From NCBI GenBank assembly GCA_017655985.1, contig JACJVS010000002.1, positions 5,111,001 to 5,175,000 of the forward strand: 64,000 nt of DNA, written 5' to 3'. Position numbers and translations under genes: made by a program. The stretch is from Incumbomyces delicatus (taxonomy: Eukaryota > Ascomycota > Eurotiomycetes > Chaetothyriales > Trichomeriaceae). The first letter of the stretch is position 1. The number at the start of each line of letters is the position of its first letter. Below are positions 44,420-55,814 of this stretch, piece by piece. The notes beneath the pieces are model-generated. The model saw only the letters and a list, made by a program, of their open reading frames with translations, did not search any database and was not told the origin of the DNA.

Positions 44420-45403
44420 TTACCCAGACACCGACAGTTCCTCGTAAGGTACCTCAAAACTGTACACAGGATCATAATGCATGGCCCAATATGTATCCCA
44501 GATCTTCTTCGTTATTGGTCCTAACTGACCACCATTGACTGGCTGCCCGTCAAGCGTCGTAATAGGCATGATACCACCAGCGGTAGTGGACATAAATATC
44601 TCGTCGGCTTGATAAGTCATCTCGATGGGCACAAAATCGGCGCGCACCTGGTATCCATTGACGCGCGCAGCGTCAATGACACTCTTCCGCGTAATGCCCA
44701 GCAATACGCCCCTGGCCGGAGTGTACAAGACACCATCCTTAACGAGAATAATGTTGAAACCAGAACCCTCGGTTAGATGAGCGTCTCCATCCGTCAAAAA
44801 GGGGTAGGTAGCATCTCGATCGAGAGCTTCAAACAGTCCTCTTGTCAAGTCGCCCCACTGTAGGTTCTTCACGGTCGGATCAATTGAACCCGGGGGGGTA
44901 CGTCGTACTGAACGTGCGACAATAGCTGCGCCGCCAACAGGCAAGACCTCAGGCTCCATAACCCAGACATAGGGCTGGACAAACATGTAGAGATTATTTT
45001 GAAGCTTCTCACCCTTCAAGCTACCTCGTACACCTTTCAGTCCTCGAGTAACAATTATTTCGACGAAAGCGTCTCGGATACCGCTCTTGGACACCATCTC
45101 GACCAGAATCCTTCTGATTTCATCGCGTGGCAGAGGAAACTGGAGTCGCATCTTTTTGCAGCTTGCTTCGAGCCGATCCAGGTGATCATCGAGTCGAAAA
45201 TAGCGTCCATCCCACACCGCGGGAACGTCGTAGGTCAGATCGCTGTGCATGAAACCTTGATCAAGGATAGGGATGCGAGCTTCGTGAAGCGGGAAGTACT
45301 GTCCTTCGACCCAGGCAATGCCCCTCGCGAACTTGTTGTCGCTTGCCTGGAGAACTGCCAGTCTTTTTGCGTAGGCACCGAGGACTTGTTCCATGGTAGC
45401 CAT
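44420..45403 (-). CDS. (R)-selective amine transaminase, PLP fold-type IV
   Basis: One exon encodes 327 residues from the ATG at 45403. It closely follows the pattern of the fungal (R)-amine transaminases described from Aspergillus: PILDQGFMHSDLTYDV, WDGRYFRLDDHLDRL, AFVEIIVTRGLKGVRGS, SVRRTPPGSIDPTVKNLQWG with the PLP Lys at about 179, LTEGSGFNI, LLGITRKSVID and STTAGGIMPIT. Fold-type IV enzymes share this frame with D-amino acid and branched-chain transaminases, but FMHSDLTYDV and the YVWVMEPE segment point to the (R)-amine group. It moves an amino group between an (R)-amine (or D-amino acid) and a keto acid. Intact, no targeting signal seen. Confidence 0.9.
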   Translation of the reverse strand: MATMEQVLGAYAKRLAVLQASDNKFARGIAWVEGQYFPLHEARIPILDQGFMHSDLTYDVPAVWDGRYFRLDDHLDRLEASCKKMRLQFPLPRDEIRRILVEMVSKSGIRDAFVEIIVTRGLKGVRGSLKGEKLQNNLYMFVQPYVWVMEPEVLPVGGAAIVARSVRRTPPGSIDPTVKNLQWGDLTRGLFEALDRDATYPFLTDGDAHLTEGSGFNIILVKDGVLYTPARGVLLGITRKSVIDAARVNGYQVRADFVPIEMTYQADEIFMSTTAGGIMPITTLDGQPVNGGQLGPITKKIWDTYWAMHYDPVYSFEVPYEELSVSG

Positions 45404-46642
45404 ATTGATCAATTTGCGTGAACTTCGAATGTGCTAGCCGTTGGCAAGCCTAGAGTAGTGTGATTGGGGAGTGGTATGGGCTTTAAGCTTGCATGCGAGG
45501 CTTCTGCTCTATTAGTAGTCCGTTCGATCTGGGCTCAAGATTCAGTCTACCAGATTCCCAAAGCAGGCAATAAGATTCTCTCCTTCCGGTTTGGATTATG
45601 GTCTAGCTGATCTCTTCCAAGTGAAGAGAAGTATCAATGGCCCTGGGACCGAGGTTCCTGCAAACCAACTTAGAAACTGATTAGCAAAATCTTACCTAGG
45701 TAGTCAAATTCAAAATTATAGTATATTAAATTTGGTTGATGCTCCGATGAGAAGAATTCATGTCGGCCTTTCCCCATCTTCGAAGCTTACGTTAGGGCTG
45801 CTCTAGCCTTGCACCAAACCCCAGCTCACCCACGTGGGGGCTAGGCCTTCTCCCAGCACTCGTTTCACCGCGGTGGCAAAATCTTATCACAAAGTCGATA
45901 CTAGATTACCCTAATTAGCGTTCCACTCCCTAGGTAGGTAGGTAGGTACCTAGGTACCTGGTGCGAAAGTGTAAAAGATGCATTGATTTGGTAAAGGATG
46001 ATGAAAAGACAGTGCATTTTATATATGCCCCACTGATCGCACCTTCCCACACTGGGTAGATACTGTGAGAGTGTAAAAGATGCATTGTTTGTTATCAAGA
46101 TGAAAAGACAAAACGGAGGCGATTATACCCCACTACAATCGCGCCTTCCATAGTACCTAGGTAATTGTCACACCAAAATATGATGACCTAGAACTCATAT
46201 TGGGTTGAGCTAGTTGTAAGTAATCTGTACTAAGGCCATAATCACGGGAAGGCATATACAACGCCAGTATACTTGATTAGGCATTCGCTTACACCCAATT
46301 TAACAACATAACCTTGTATCCCTCCCTCCACTTAGCCCTACGAGGTGACATGGCATGATATATTGACCTCCAGTTTGACGTCTGGCGAATACCATCGAGT
46401 CGACTTCGACTCTCCCCACATCGCACTACCTCCAGAAGCAGATATTAGCATGTGAAAATGCAGTCATGTTTTCAAACACAGTTTTTGCTACCCGATCATG
46501 CCACCATGACCTATCAGGAGAGTACTGAAAATAGCTACGTAGATAGCGAGCTAAGCTAGAGTGACGTAAAATGAGCATTCAAGCATAAAGAATGGGCTAC
46601 TTGGTATTCTAGTAACAACGACACATTCGCTTGATGTGTCAT
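45404..46642. other. Intergenic region rich in repeats and palindromes
   Basis: No gene. It holds three TACCTAGGTA copies (45693, 45947, 46154), a GGTA tetranucleotide run (45932-45949) and the tandem duplication listed separately. Confidence 0.6.
45969..46148 (+). repeat. Diverged ~100-bp tandem duplication
   Basis: GTGTAAAAGATGCATTG occurs at 45969-45985 and 46071-46087. ATGAAAAGACA follows each, and CCCCACT...ATCGC.CCTTCC closes each unit (about 46028-46047 and 46127-46148). The two units are 99-102 nt apart and differ by several substitutions and small indels. Confidence 0.75.
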
Positions 46643-49014
46643 TCAACTAGTCTTGGTAGGAACTTGCTTCTCTGATGGAACTTGTCTGCTGTCATCCTCG
46701 TCACTAATGTCCTGGGTACGACCTTGCAAGACCGGTTTCTTTCTACCGGTGAGATCCAAGAGCATGGACTTGACCGTATGCGCACAAGTCTTCCTGCCTT
46801 GCCAGACAGGGAAGATTGCCACACAAAATGTGCTGAAGAAGAGCCACATAATTCCGACAACGACCCAACCTAGGTAATGTGAGCACTTTCCTTGATAGCA
46901 AAATTGGAATGTAAGACTTACCGGTGAAAAAACTCTTGCTGAAGACATATTTGGAGCCATACATTGGCATAGGCCAAAGGATAAGGAGAGCAATAGTCAT
47001 AAACAAAGTTAATCCTCGTGCATATTTGGCGATCTTATTAAGGTGAGCAACTTCAGCATCCTCTTCGGATGTGGTTCGATGCTCGGATCCAGGAACAAGT
47101 TCAGGATCAACCGTACCACCGGCAACGCTGGTGCGGCGGATGATCTCAGTATCGTCTCCACGCTTGATATCGCGCATAGAAACCCAGTCATACTGTTGGC
47201 TGCCGAACGCGAATGTGAGAATGGGTACAAAAATGATGGGTGAAAGTAACGCAGCAACGTTGCCTACATGGTATTAGTAGTTTTCGCATATTATACTTAC
47301 TGTAAGGACCACGTACCAGCAAGCATTGGGTAATTTGAGCCTGTGCATTGTACATCCAATTTGCCACACGTTGACTTAGCTGTGACAAGCCACGCGGTCA
47401 GGGAGCAGCAGAGGCCGAGAATAGGCGAAATCCCTGCAGCGATCCAATTCTGGTGCTTCCATGTCAAAGTCAATGCTGCTGGCACAACGGCTGCCGAGAT
47501 AATGACACCCTATGAGCTTTGTCAATACATTTAAGGGAAAGAAACCTGGTAAAAGTGCACATACCATCATCAGATAAAGATATCCCATGGATATACCAGC
47601 ATAGTATAATCCAGTCGAAAAGCCAGCCATGATGGTGGCGTATACCACACAGGACACGTGAGACATTCGGATGAGAAACCGCCCGCTTGCCTTTGGATTG
47701 AGATAGGTCTGATAGATATCATAAGTGAAGATTGTTGAGACGGCAATTAATTCAGCAGATGATGCTGATGTCACGGCCATGAATATCAGAAGGAGTGTTG
47801 CCGATGCACCACCCTTCCCAAGCATAGCGGTTGCCGCATGTGGCAATACCAGACCAGCTGAGACTTCGTGCGGCGGGATTCGTCCTGGGTAGGTTGGAAA
47901 TACTGGATTGTTCTCCAGGGCAAGCGCGGCCAGACCCATAGTTGTGGCGCAAAGCCAGGGGATAGCAAACCATGACAGTCCGCCCATGACATAGCCAGGG
48001 AAAGCGTAAACCTGAGAAGTGAGACTGCGTCAGCAAGTATTTATTATAGCAAGTAGTAGCAGACACCCATCCACCCATGGATGGGAGTCACCTCGATCCA
48101 AACATACTGGCGATGCTGCGATAGCCTTGTTGTAATACCCGTTATCAAGAAAGACAGTACCAAAGTTGCCAACAATATTGATCACAAAAAATATCGCGCC
48201 TGCGGTAGTCAGCCCAACGTCAGCTCTACCACCCTATAACCTTACCTTCTCGGCTGTGCATCGTCAGGTAGCTACCATCCGTGTTACCTTCTACTGGATG
48301 GGCTTTGGCGGCTTCCACAAGCAAGTCATAAACTTTAGAAGGCGAGCCAAGATTTTCGTTTGTCGCGTATGCTGTGAAGGCAAACAGGAAGATGATGACT
48401 AATATGACGTCAGTGTGGACATAATCTGTTAAAAAGGTCGCCTTGATCCCCCCAAACATTGTGTAGAGGACGACGCCGACGGGCAGCAAGAAGCAGGCAG
48501 CCGCAGTAGGAACACCAGTGAGGGATTCGACCACGGCACTTCCACCCGTCAGCAACATGGCGGTAACGAGGATGTTGGTCATGAGGCCGAAGACCAGGAA
48601 GATCAGGTGACAGACAGCTCCATAGCGAGCTCGAACAGCTTCGAGAAACGTATGAGCGTTTGGAGCCCTACGTTTCAATTCAATCGCCAGGGTCGCGAAG
48701 AGGATGATCTGTACAGTCGCGCCCGAAGCATACCAGAATGGACCACTGACGCCGTAGTTGTAAGCCACGCCCGAAGACTGTAGTAGGGTCGCAGCCCAGG
48801 TCCAACTACTAACGACAGCACTCGCAACGAGACCAGATTTGACTGTCCTTCCGGCTGTTGAGAAAGCCTCAGATGTCTGCACTTCATTATGGTATCGTTT
48901 GAGTGCCCAGGTCGTTCCGATCATACCAAGAGCAAATGCGAAACCCAGCCCAAGGACGATGCCATACCCAGAAGCCTGACTAAGGGGAGGGCCAATCTTC
49001 GACACATCTGCCAT
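46643..49014 (-). CDS. dur3: DUR3-type urea/sodium-solute symporter
   Basis: Six exons, 49014-48246, 48199-48108, 48011-47565, 47509-47317, 47263-46922 and 46869-46643, with introns of 46, 96, 55, 53 and 52 nt, sum to 689 residues in frame, the standard DUR3 size. Signatures: GLGFAFALGM, SAVVSSWTWAATLLQSSGVA, GPFWYASGATVQI, LPVGVVLYTMFGGIKATF, YVMGGLSWFAIPW and LLIFMAVTSASSAELIAVS. Around 14-15 membrane helices are expected and the C-terminus is hydrophilic with acidic clusters. The start is the first ATG in frame. It imports urea (and in yeast also polyamines) at the plasma membrane under nitrogen limitation. Intact. Confidence 0.93.
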
Positions 49015-49765
49015 GTTGGACGGGGAATCCAATTGAGACAATCAGTAACACAAAACCACTTCAGTTCGATTGCGTGATGATGAGGCAGCAAGTTGTCAGG
49101 AGGTGAGAGAGTTTTCGACAAGGCACCCCTTCATGTAATAGAGTAGACGGGGGTTCTCGCAAAACCATAATTGGACTAAGCAAAGGTTCTGGCCACGTCT
49201 GGACATAAGCGAAAGATAAGAACCGGTCCAGGGTAAGAGTGTACATGCAACGATAACATGACCAACAGGTCCAACATGACCAACCACTCAGCTTGAATTC
49301 GTTCAGCCATGGATGAATGCTACTGTCACAGCTGGCTCCATTAAACAAAGAAATGATATCGAGGGGAGATTCGTCACTAACGACGGGTACAGTTAGTGGT
49401 TAGAGCATGAAACCTGATAAGGAGTGGGATCTGGTGTTACAAACGCGAAATGTGAGATAACGTATTGGAAATGCACCGTCCAATAAAATTCAACTTCGCA
49501 GAGCCGGAACAAAACAAAGAATCGCAGGCGCGCCGCCCCGCGCCCAAAGCCTTGAGTCCAGAAGCTTATCCTCGATACGAACAAATGGGGACATTTAGCG
49601 CGCCAAGGCGGGATGCACCAATGACGTGATATTTTTGCCCAAATTCGCAACGTTAATTGGCTACGCCAATCCCTGCGATTTACCTTCTAACTGTGGAAGG
49701 TTAGAGGATGAGGTTAGTTCAAAGTTGTCCGGTAATAGCTTAGAATTGCTTGTTCACAAATGCTA
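49015..49765. other. Intergenic, DUR3 promoter region
   Basis: No gene seen. Lies between the DUR3 start and the HET relic. Confidence 0.55.
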
Positions 49766-51065
49766 TTAGTTGTGGATGAGTTATATATACTCCAAGACAA
49801 TGAGGAGCATAATCAAGCCCAGATGATCCAAATGGACAAGATATATAAACGCGAAACACTTACCATCATCGCAGTCGCCGACAGCATTGCAGAGGAGGGT
49901 CATCCCTAGCGTTTGAGGGGCTCGCAAAAGTCGTCAGTTTTTGAAAGACATATACCTCACATCACAGCATGCCTTCAAACTCCACACAACTGTCGCCTCT
50001 GGGCGATAAGCGAGAGCGGCTGGATTGGACAAGCCTGGAATTTGCAAGGACACATAATGAGTGAGAGCTTGCGTGTGAGAGGAAGGGTCCGCATGCTAGC
50101 CCTGTTTCTTCGTAGGTCGGGCATTGAAGGACTTGAAATGTCCTAGCCCGCACACAACACACCACCCCCCCAGAGGTAGGCCAGCCTCATACAACAGTGT
50201 CAACACGCAGTCTCGGTAATGAGCAAAACAGGATTCGATGCATACAGGGACTATCAAACGTCTTAGAGTCTGGATTGCTAAGCGGAACTTTCTGGGGAAT
50301 GCTCATCGCATGTTTAGGCTCGGCATTGCTTCCTCATCAAGCCCTATGCGCTGGAGCTCTTTTCAAACGATGTGAAGGATTACCATATTGGTGTTGCGCA
50401 GGATAGTTGACGTCTGCCATGTTGTCCGTGGTCAGCGTTTATGACGGAGGCTTTAGTGATGATTGTGGCGACGGCAATCCCCTTTTATGGCGCCGATAGA
50501 TAAGCGAGACCATCTTGGGTTCGCGAAGAAATCACCCTCTTCAATGTTGATGATGAGATTGGGAGGTGGCATGAACTTCCGGCCGCATGGTTGAGGAGCG
50601 GTGGCTCCCCGTTTTATCAGCAGTCGAGAGGCTAGTAGACGGAAGACGACATAAGTCTCATCAGAGAGGAAGTCTGAGCGCTGTTTGTGAAAGTACAGCT
50701 GCCGCTATCTCAAGCGCTAGTATTTTGAACCCAGAATGTGCTTCTGCCACTAGATCGAGAGCTCAAATTGCGAAAGGGAGATAAGAGATGCTTTGGCGGC
50801 TCAATGTATTTGTGCAAAGACTATGTCGTGTGGGATAAGATGGCCAAAATCATCAGCGGTATCAGTCTTATTCCACAGTATCGCACATCCATGCCTGTCC
50901 AGCTTTATTTTATCCTCATCGGCCAGAATTGTCGCTGGTATACAAGCTCGGTCTGCTACTGGATCTTTTACCTGGGGAACCAAGAACGGTATTGCCTACC
51001 GTGTGCAAACTCTCCGGGGTGGCTCTGTCTGCCTTGAAGCATGGCAATACTCGACTTTGAAGTAA
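49766..51065 (+). pseudogene. HET-domain (heterokaryon incompatibility) protein, degraded
   Basis: The core HET motif is readable: LVVDELYILQDNEEHNQAQM stands where YLWVDALCIIQD... is usual, then QMDKIYKRETLTIIAVAD, a TAG stop at 49907-49909, HIPHITACLQTPHN and WIGQAWNLQGHIMSE (family: W..RGWTFQE..LS). Further pieces occur in other frames: NRIRCIQGLSNVLE near 50230 and KNGIAYRVQTLRGGS near 50985, which look like the C-terminal part. No intact frame joins them. HET proteins trigger cell death after fusion of unlike strains; this copy is a relic. Confidence 0.6.
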
Positions 51066-51966
51066 GGATGCATTCTGGTAGCTTGAGCTGGGTACGCTCT
51101 CTGCTGTCCCCGCCTCACAAACTCCATAATATGTAGCTACTCACGATTACCACATCCCACCCCAAAAACATTTCGAAACCTGATAGAAGCCTGAACTAGA
51201 TCTGTGCAGTCCTTTTAGCGATTGGCAGACCCATATAGACTTGCAATTTTTAAGACGAACTCAATGATTTTCCTAGAAGGGTGGCCTTTTCGGGAACAAC
51301 CACCTACCCATCCTTTTCAATCAATCAGTAAGGGACTCAATAGTATGGTGTCTCAGCCAGGCTAAGCATCATGTGGATTGAATGATTTGGTGGGTCAAAA
51401 TGCTGCCAGAAGGGCTTTGTTTCAGCAACCTTCGGTCCTAAAACTACCTACGTTTGGACTCTCGTACCTTATTCAAAGCTAATGAAAGTAACACCACAGA
51501 ACTATTCAGCCTTAACCGGTTACTACCTAGATATAATTAGTCTACAAGGGGATACGGAAGAGGCTTGAGCAGAGAGTGAGCAGGGCAAGGGGGATGATTC
51601 ACTGCGGCGAGGGAAGGAAGACAAAACCTAGGCCAATGGCTCACTTCACATGAATGTTTGAGGGTTTTGTCATTGGCGGGTATCATGCTATTTTCATCGA
51701 GTTTTAGGGTGGCTATATTACTAAGGTTAGCTGAGGTAAACCTTGCAAGGTTTAAACCAACTACGCCAGGTCCGCATCCGAACATGTTTGCGCTTGGGGG
51801 AGCTTTTGGTTGCCTATTTAGGAAGTAGAGGTCTGCAAAGAAGATTATAAATTGTCAATTATTACCTATACCAATTGCATCAAACGTTGAAGTGACATTG
51901 TTTTCTTATTGATAGCATAGCTTGCAAGCGTTGACTTCCTGAATAGTGCTGCATTATTCTATCATC
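51066..51966. other. Intergenic; no gene seen
   Basis: Short overlapping frames only. Confidence 0.5.
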
Positions 51967-52909
51967 ATGTCGGATTTCTCAGGATTGTCGCTGAAGGCAA
52001 GACGGCGATTGTGACTGGATCTTCGCGGTAAGGTGTCCCACGTGCTCTACATATTTCCAATATCTGACATGTCTTAGAGGTGTAGGTGCTGTGATTGCCG
52101 AGTTACTCGCCAAAAGAGGTGCAAATGTAGTGATTAATTACGTCTCACCGGGCAGTGCTAAACGCGCAGAAGAGACTGCAGAGAAGGTGAGGGCTGCGGG
52201 AACTAAGAGCGTTGTCTGCCGGGCCGACCTCAGCAAAATGGACGAGATTTCAAAGCTAGTCGAAGCAGCTCTTGGCTTGAGCGAGAATCAAAAGATCGAC
52301 ATCCTTATTCACAAGTATGTGTCGAGGAGCAACACGTGTGTCAAGTTCGGTAATCTGATATCTCTATCGTGCTGCTCTTGGTACAGAAAAAGATCTGGTT
52401 GATACAACCCTTGAGCGTTACACAACCCACTTTGATTGCAATGTTCGGGGGCCATTGTTTCTGACTCAAGCATGTGTTCCTTACTTTCCAAAAGGAGGTA
52501 GGGTGGTGTTTTTGTCTTCTGCTGGTGCTCGAATGGGTGTTGGTGGGCAGACAGTTTATGCAGCAACCAAGGCAGCCAATGAGTCGTTTACTCGGGTTTG
52601 GGCAAAGGAACTTGGTCAAAAATATGGTGTCACGGTCAATGCTGTCAATCCTGGACCCATTGCAACCGGTCAGTCTTTCTGAAATTATGAGCTTTGCAAC
52701 ACCAAGCTAATCCCGTCACAGACCAATGGTTTCAGAGCGACGAGAATTTCCTCAAGGAAATGCAACCACGGATTGACTCAACTCCTGCGGCAGCCCGAGT
52801 GGCAGAAGTGGACGACATCGCGCCACTCGTCGTTTTTCTCTGCACTGACGATGCTCGAGGGACTACAGGGGCTACCCTGTCTGCCAATGGTGGTCTTCAT
52901 ATGGCATAG
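51967..52909 (+). pseudogene. Short-chain dehydrogenase/reductase (SDR), frameshifted
   Basis: The ATG at 51967 gives MSDFSGLSLK; one base is missing at about 51994, after which KTAIVTGSSRGVGAVIAELL (TGxxxGxG cofactor site) reads in another frame across an intron (52028-52077). A second intron (52315-52386) rejoins one base out of phase, so a second indel is likely near 52390. The rest is good: NVRGPLFLTQACVPY, SSAGARMGVGGQTVYAATKA with catalytic Ser and Tyr-x3-Lys, VNAVNPGPIAT, a third intron (52669-52721) and a normal end TTGATLSANGGLHMA. It would be a ~260-residue NAD(P)H oxidoreductase. Confidence 0.78.
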
Positions 52910-53551
52910 GGGTTTATGCCATGCTCACCGTATGTATAATTGTCGGAAAACATACAATCGATGCAGACCGCGAAGAATCATAAGCGGACAACGTACCTAG
53001 ATATGCTTCCTGTGTTACTTGCGTGCATTTGGTAATGATAGCCTCATGGAGTCGCTTTAATCGCTGCCCAGTGCGCCTCCTCTCATAATATGTGCGTCAT
53101 GATAGACACGGCAGTTTAAAAGACTACCTGGCGACATCGAGGATTGAACTGATCAATTAATCTATCCAGCACCAACGTACTGTTAAGCCTTGCCACCAGC
53201 GGCTAGTCGGCAACTATGTAGAAGGTACGTAGCATGTACTACTTGCACATAGTAAGCCAAGAGTGTTGCTGTTGCTTTCAAGTTGCAGATCGCGCAGATC
53301 GCGCGCTTAATTTAGCCTCGCACTATTATTCCACGAGTCTACTTCTGTCTCGATCGGACGTTTGGCTTTCAAGAGCTTAACATTGCAGGAGAACACCCAA
53401 TTAGTAACTCCGCTTTATCCCGGCACAATGCTAAGTCGGAGGTATACCGACGGAGGAGGTCTTCGTCAAATGCTGTGCATAGGGCGAGCAAACACAAGCA
53501 ATGCTGAACCGATGAGGTCAACTCCCGTGGTCCTATGTAATGCGCCTAAGC
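52910..53551. other. Intergenic
   Basis: Nothing recognised; convergent ends of the SDR and amine oxidase relics. Confidence 0.55.
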
Positions 53552-55056
53552 TCAAGACAATTTCGCAGCAAGTTGGTCGTTAGGTTTTGTCGAGGAGCTT
53601 TGTTCTCGCAGGTCGTTCGTGATTGACTGCGCCGAGATAGTACCCTGCTCAAGCGCGCCGTCGATGGAAGCGCGCCAGCCATGAGCCCAGTCGGCTGAGG
53701 CAAAAAAGATACTCACCAAGCTGGACCACCCTGAGACCAAGGATCGGTGTTCCAATTGTGAAAGATCTGGACATCTTGATTAGCGGTGGATTTTCATCGG
53801 CCACGAAGCTGCAACTTACGGTCTTTTTTATGTCCATTGGATGAAGCTTCTCAAACGCGTCAACCACCTTCTCGGAATCTCGTTCTGGGACGAAATTGTC
53901 TCGCTCATCCTTGCCGAAGCCCACGACATGTGCAAATCCTTTGTCGGTAACGCCATCGCCATAGCCGAACATAAGCAGGCCGGGATATCGCATGCCGTTC
54001 CAAGAAGCCAATCCCTTATCCGTCACCTGGGCGTGGATTTTGGTCATGAAGTTGACGTGGCCAATGTTGATAGCTTCTTGCCTCGTGTCCGATAAAGGAG
54101 GAGAAATGTTGATAGTATGAAATACGTTGAGCGGGATTGTGCAAACAACTTTGCGGGCGTTGAAAGTACGTCCATCCTGTGTCTCGACCGTGACCAAACC
54201 CGACCGAATCTCATTGATGGCTTTGATGGGCGTGGTAAAGGAGTAGTTGAGTTTGTTGGCTCGGGCATCCTCAAACAACTTTAACGCAAGTGTGGACTGT
54301 CCCGTTTTCAACTTGTACGTCGTCCATATTGGACCAAAATTATCTGGTGTATAAACCATCAAAGCTTGTGAGCGGATCATGTCCCAGAGGCTGGAATTCT
54401 CCATTGTGCCTCCGGAAATGTGCAGAAGCAGGGCCGTCAAGAGTCCTCGTTCTTCGGCGTCAAGGCTGTGCTTAACCTGTTCGAGACGGTCGCGACACGA
54501 ATATCTGTCCCATTGCTCGACTTCTGCCCTGCTGACCATAATGTTGTCCAGTTGAGAATGGGGCAAGGGGCAGATCCTCTTGCACTGTACTCCATCAATA
54601 TCCACAAAGATATTCCATGCCCTTCCCATGATCTGACCAGCCTCTTCATGCATCATTCGTCTTGGTTCGGCACTGGGAACATTGAGGATGTAGTAGTCTT
54701 TGTCATATCCACGATGATGGGTGGTGGTCAGGTCACGATCCATTCCATAACGAACCATTTCTTTGAAGAGGTAGGCCATGTGATGAGTTACCCAAGTGCC
54801 ACCCATCTCATACAGGTGGCCCTCAGACTCGACTGTGTAGGTCCAGCCGCCAACTCTATCACGAGCTTCAAGGAGCAAAGTAGAAAAGCGTCTGTCACAA
54901 AGGTCTCGTGCGGCGGCTAGGCCGGCATACTGTGTTGAAGGTGAAGTCCAACGGATGATGAATGATCTGTGGTGGTTGCACAACACCCTTGGTTCTGAGC
55001 CCTCCAGCCTGCGTTCCGCCTTCAGGAGTCCACGAGTAGCCGTCTCTAGTGGTCAT
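53552..55056 (-). pseudogene. Flavin monoamine oxidase (MAO-N type), broken
   Basis: The ATG at 55056 gives MTTRDGYSWTPEGG, the usual MAO-N start. About 20 nt are deleted near 54925, so HHPLDFTFNT runs into YAGLAAARDL and the FAD-binding GxGxxG is lost. The middle is well kept: LLLEARDRVGGWTYTVES, YEMGGTWVTHHMAYLF, SGGTMENSSLWDMI, KVVCTIPLNVFHTI and NIGHVNFMTKIHAQV. An intron near 53815 leads to IFHNWNTDPWSQGGPAW, then perhaps 60 nt are missing and a one-base shift in a T run near 53706 restores FASADWAHGWRASIDGALEQG. The intact enzyme would oxidise primary amines to aldehydes with H2O2 release. Confidence 0.85.
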
Positions 55057-55814
55057 GATTGTGCTGGCGTGCTGGGTCGGGTTGCAATGGTGAATGGGAA
55101 TTCTTAGCAAGAAACTGCCGATTCTTCGCATAGGCCATCGAGGTTTGAGGTGGTCTCACTTGAAGCAGTGCACATAATGCCAATGGCGGACCACCATTTC
55201 CTCAGAGTTTCCCCATTTGCGTAGTTGAGAGGCGGTGTTCGCACGCAGATGCCCACAATCGAGCAGATACCTTAGGTATGTAGTCATTTGGACCTCATCA
55301 TGAACAGATGGCTTGTCGGTTTCTTCGCCCTTGCCTAGCGTACGAACCCTCCCAGCACTGATTACTCGAAGAGGAAGGCGAGGCTACTAGGGTAATGTGC
55401 CGCAGGGCACTCCAGAATTAGGTAGCATTACGAGGTACTGCCCAAAGTTTGGAACTCAAAGTTGGAAAAGTCCAGCCGAATGCCGGGATGGTTGAGGTAC
55501 CTCACGGAACTGAGTTCTAGATCGCAGAAGGTACGAGACTGGTACATTCCTTTAATTTTCGTCCTTGCAGGCTGCAGGCGTGCCGCTTACCTCTCAGGGG
55601 CTGGCTTGATCCTCTGGATAACCCATTTCTAGGTGCAGTCCGACACAGATGAGTGTGGATCGATCGGGCACTTACTAACTGCAGTACACGCCTAGGGCTG
55701 TTTCTTGAGGTACCTATTAATAAGTCAGTCATCCTTGTAGGTGAAGAATACCTATCATGGCACCTATAATTCATTGTGCGACGCCCCACTCACACCACAA
55801 TTCAAGTTTGCGTC
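55057..55814. other. Intergenic
   Basis: No gene recognised. Confidence 0.5.
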
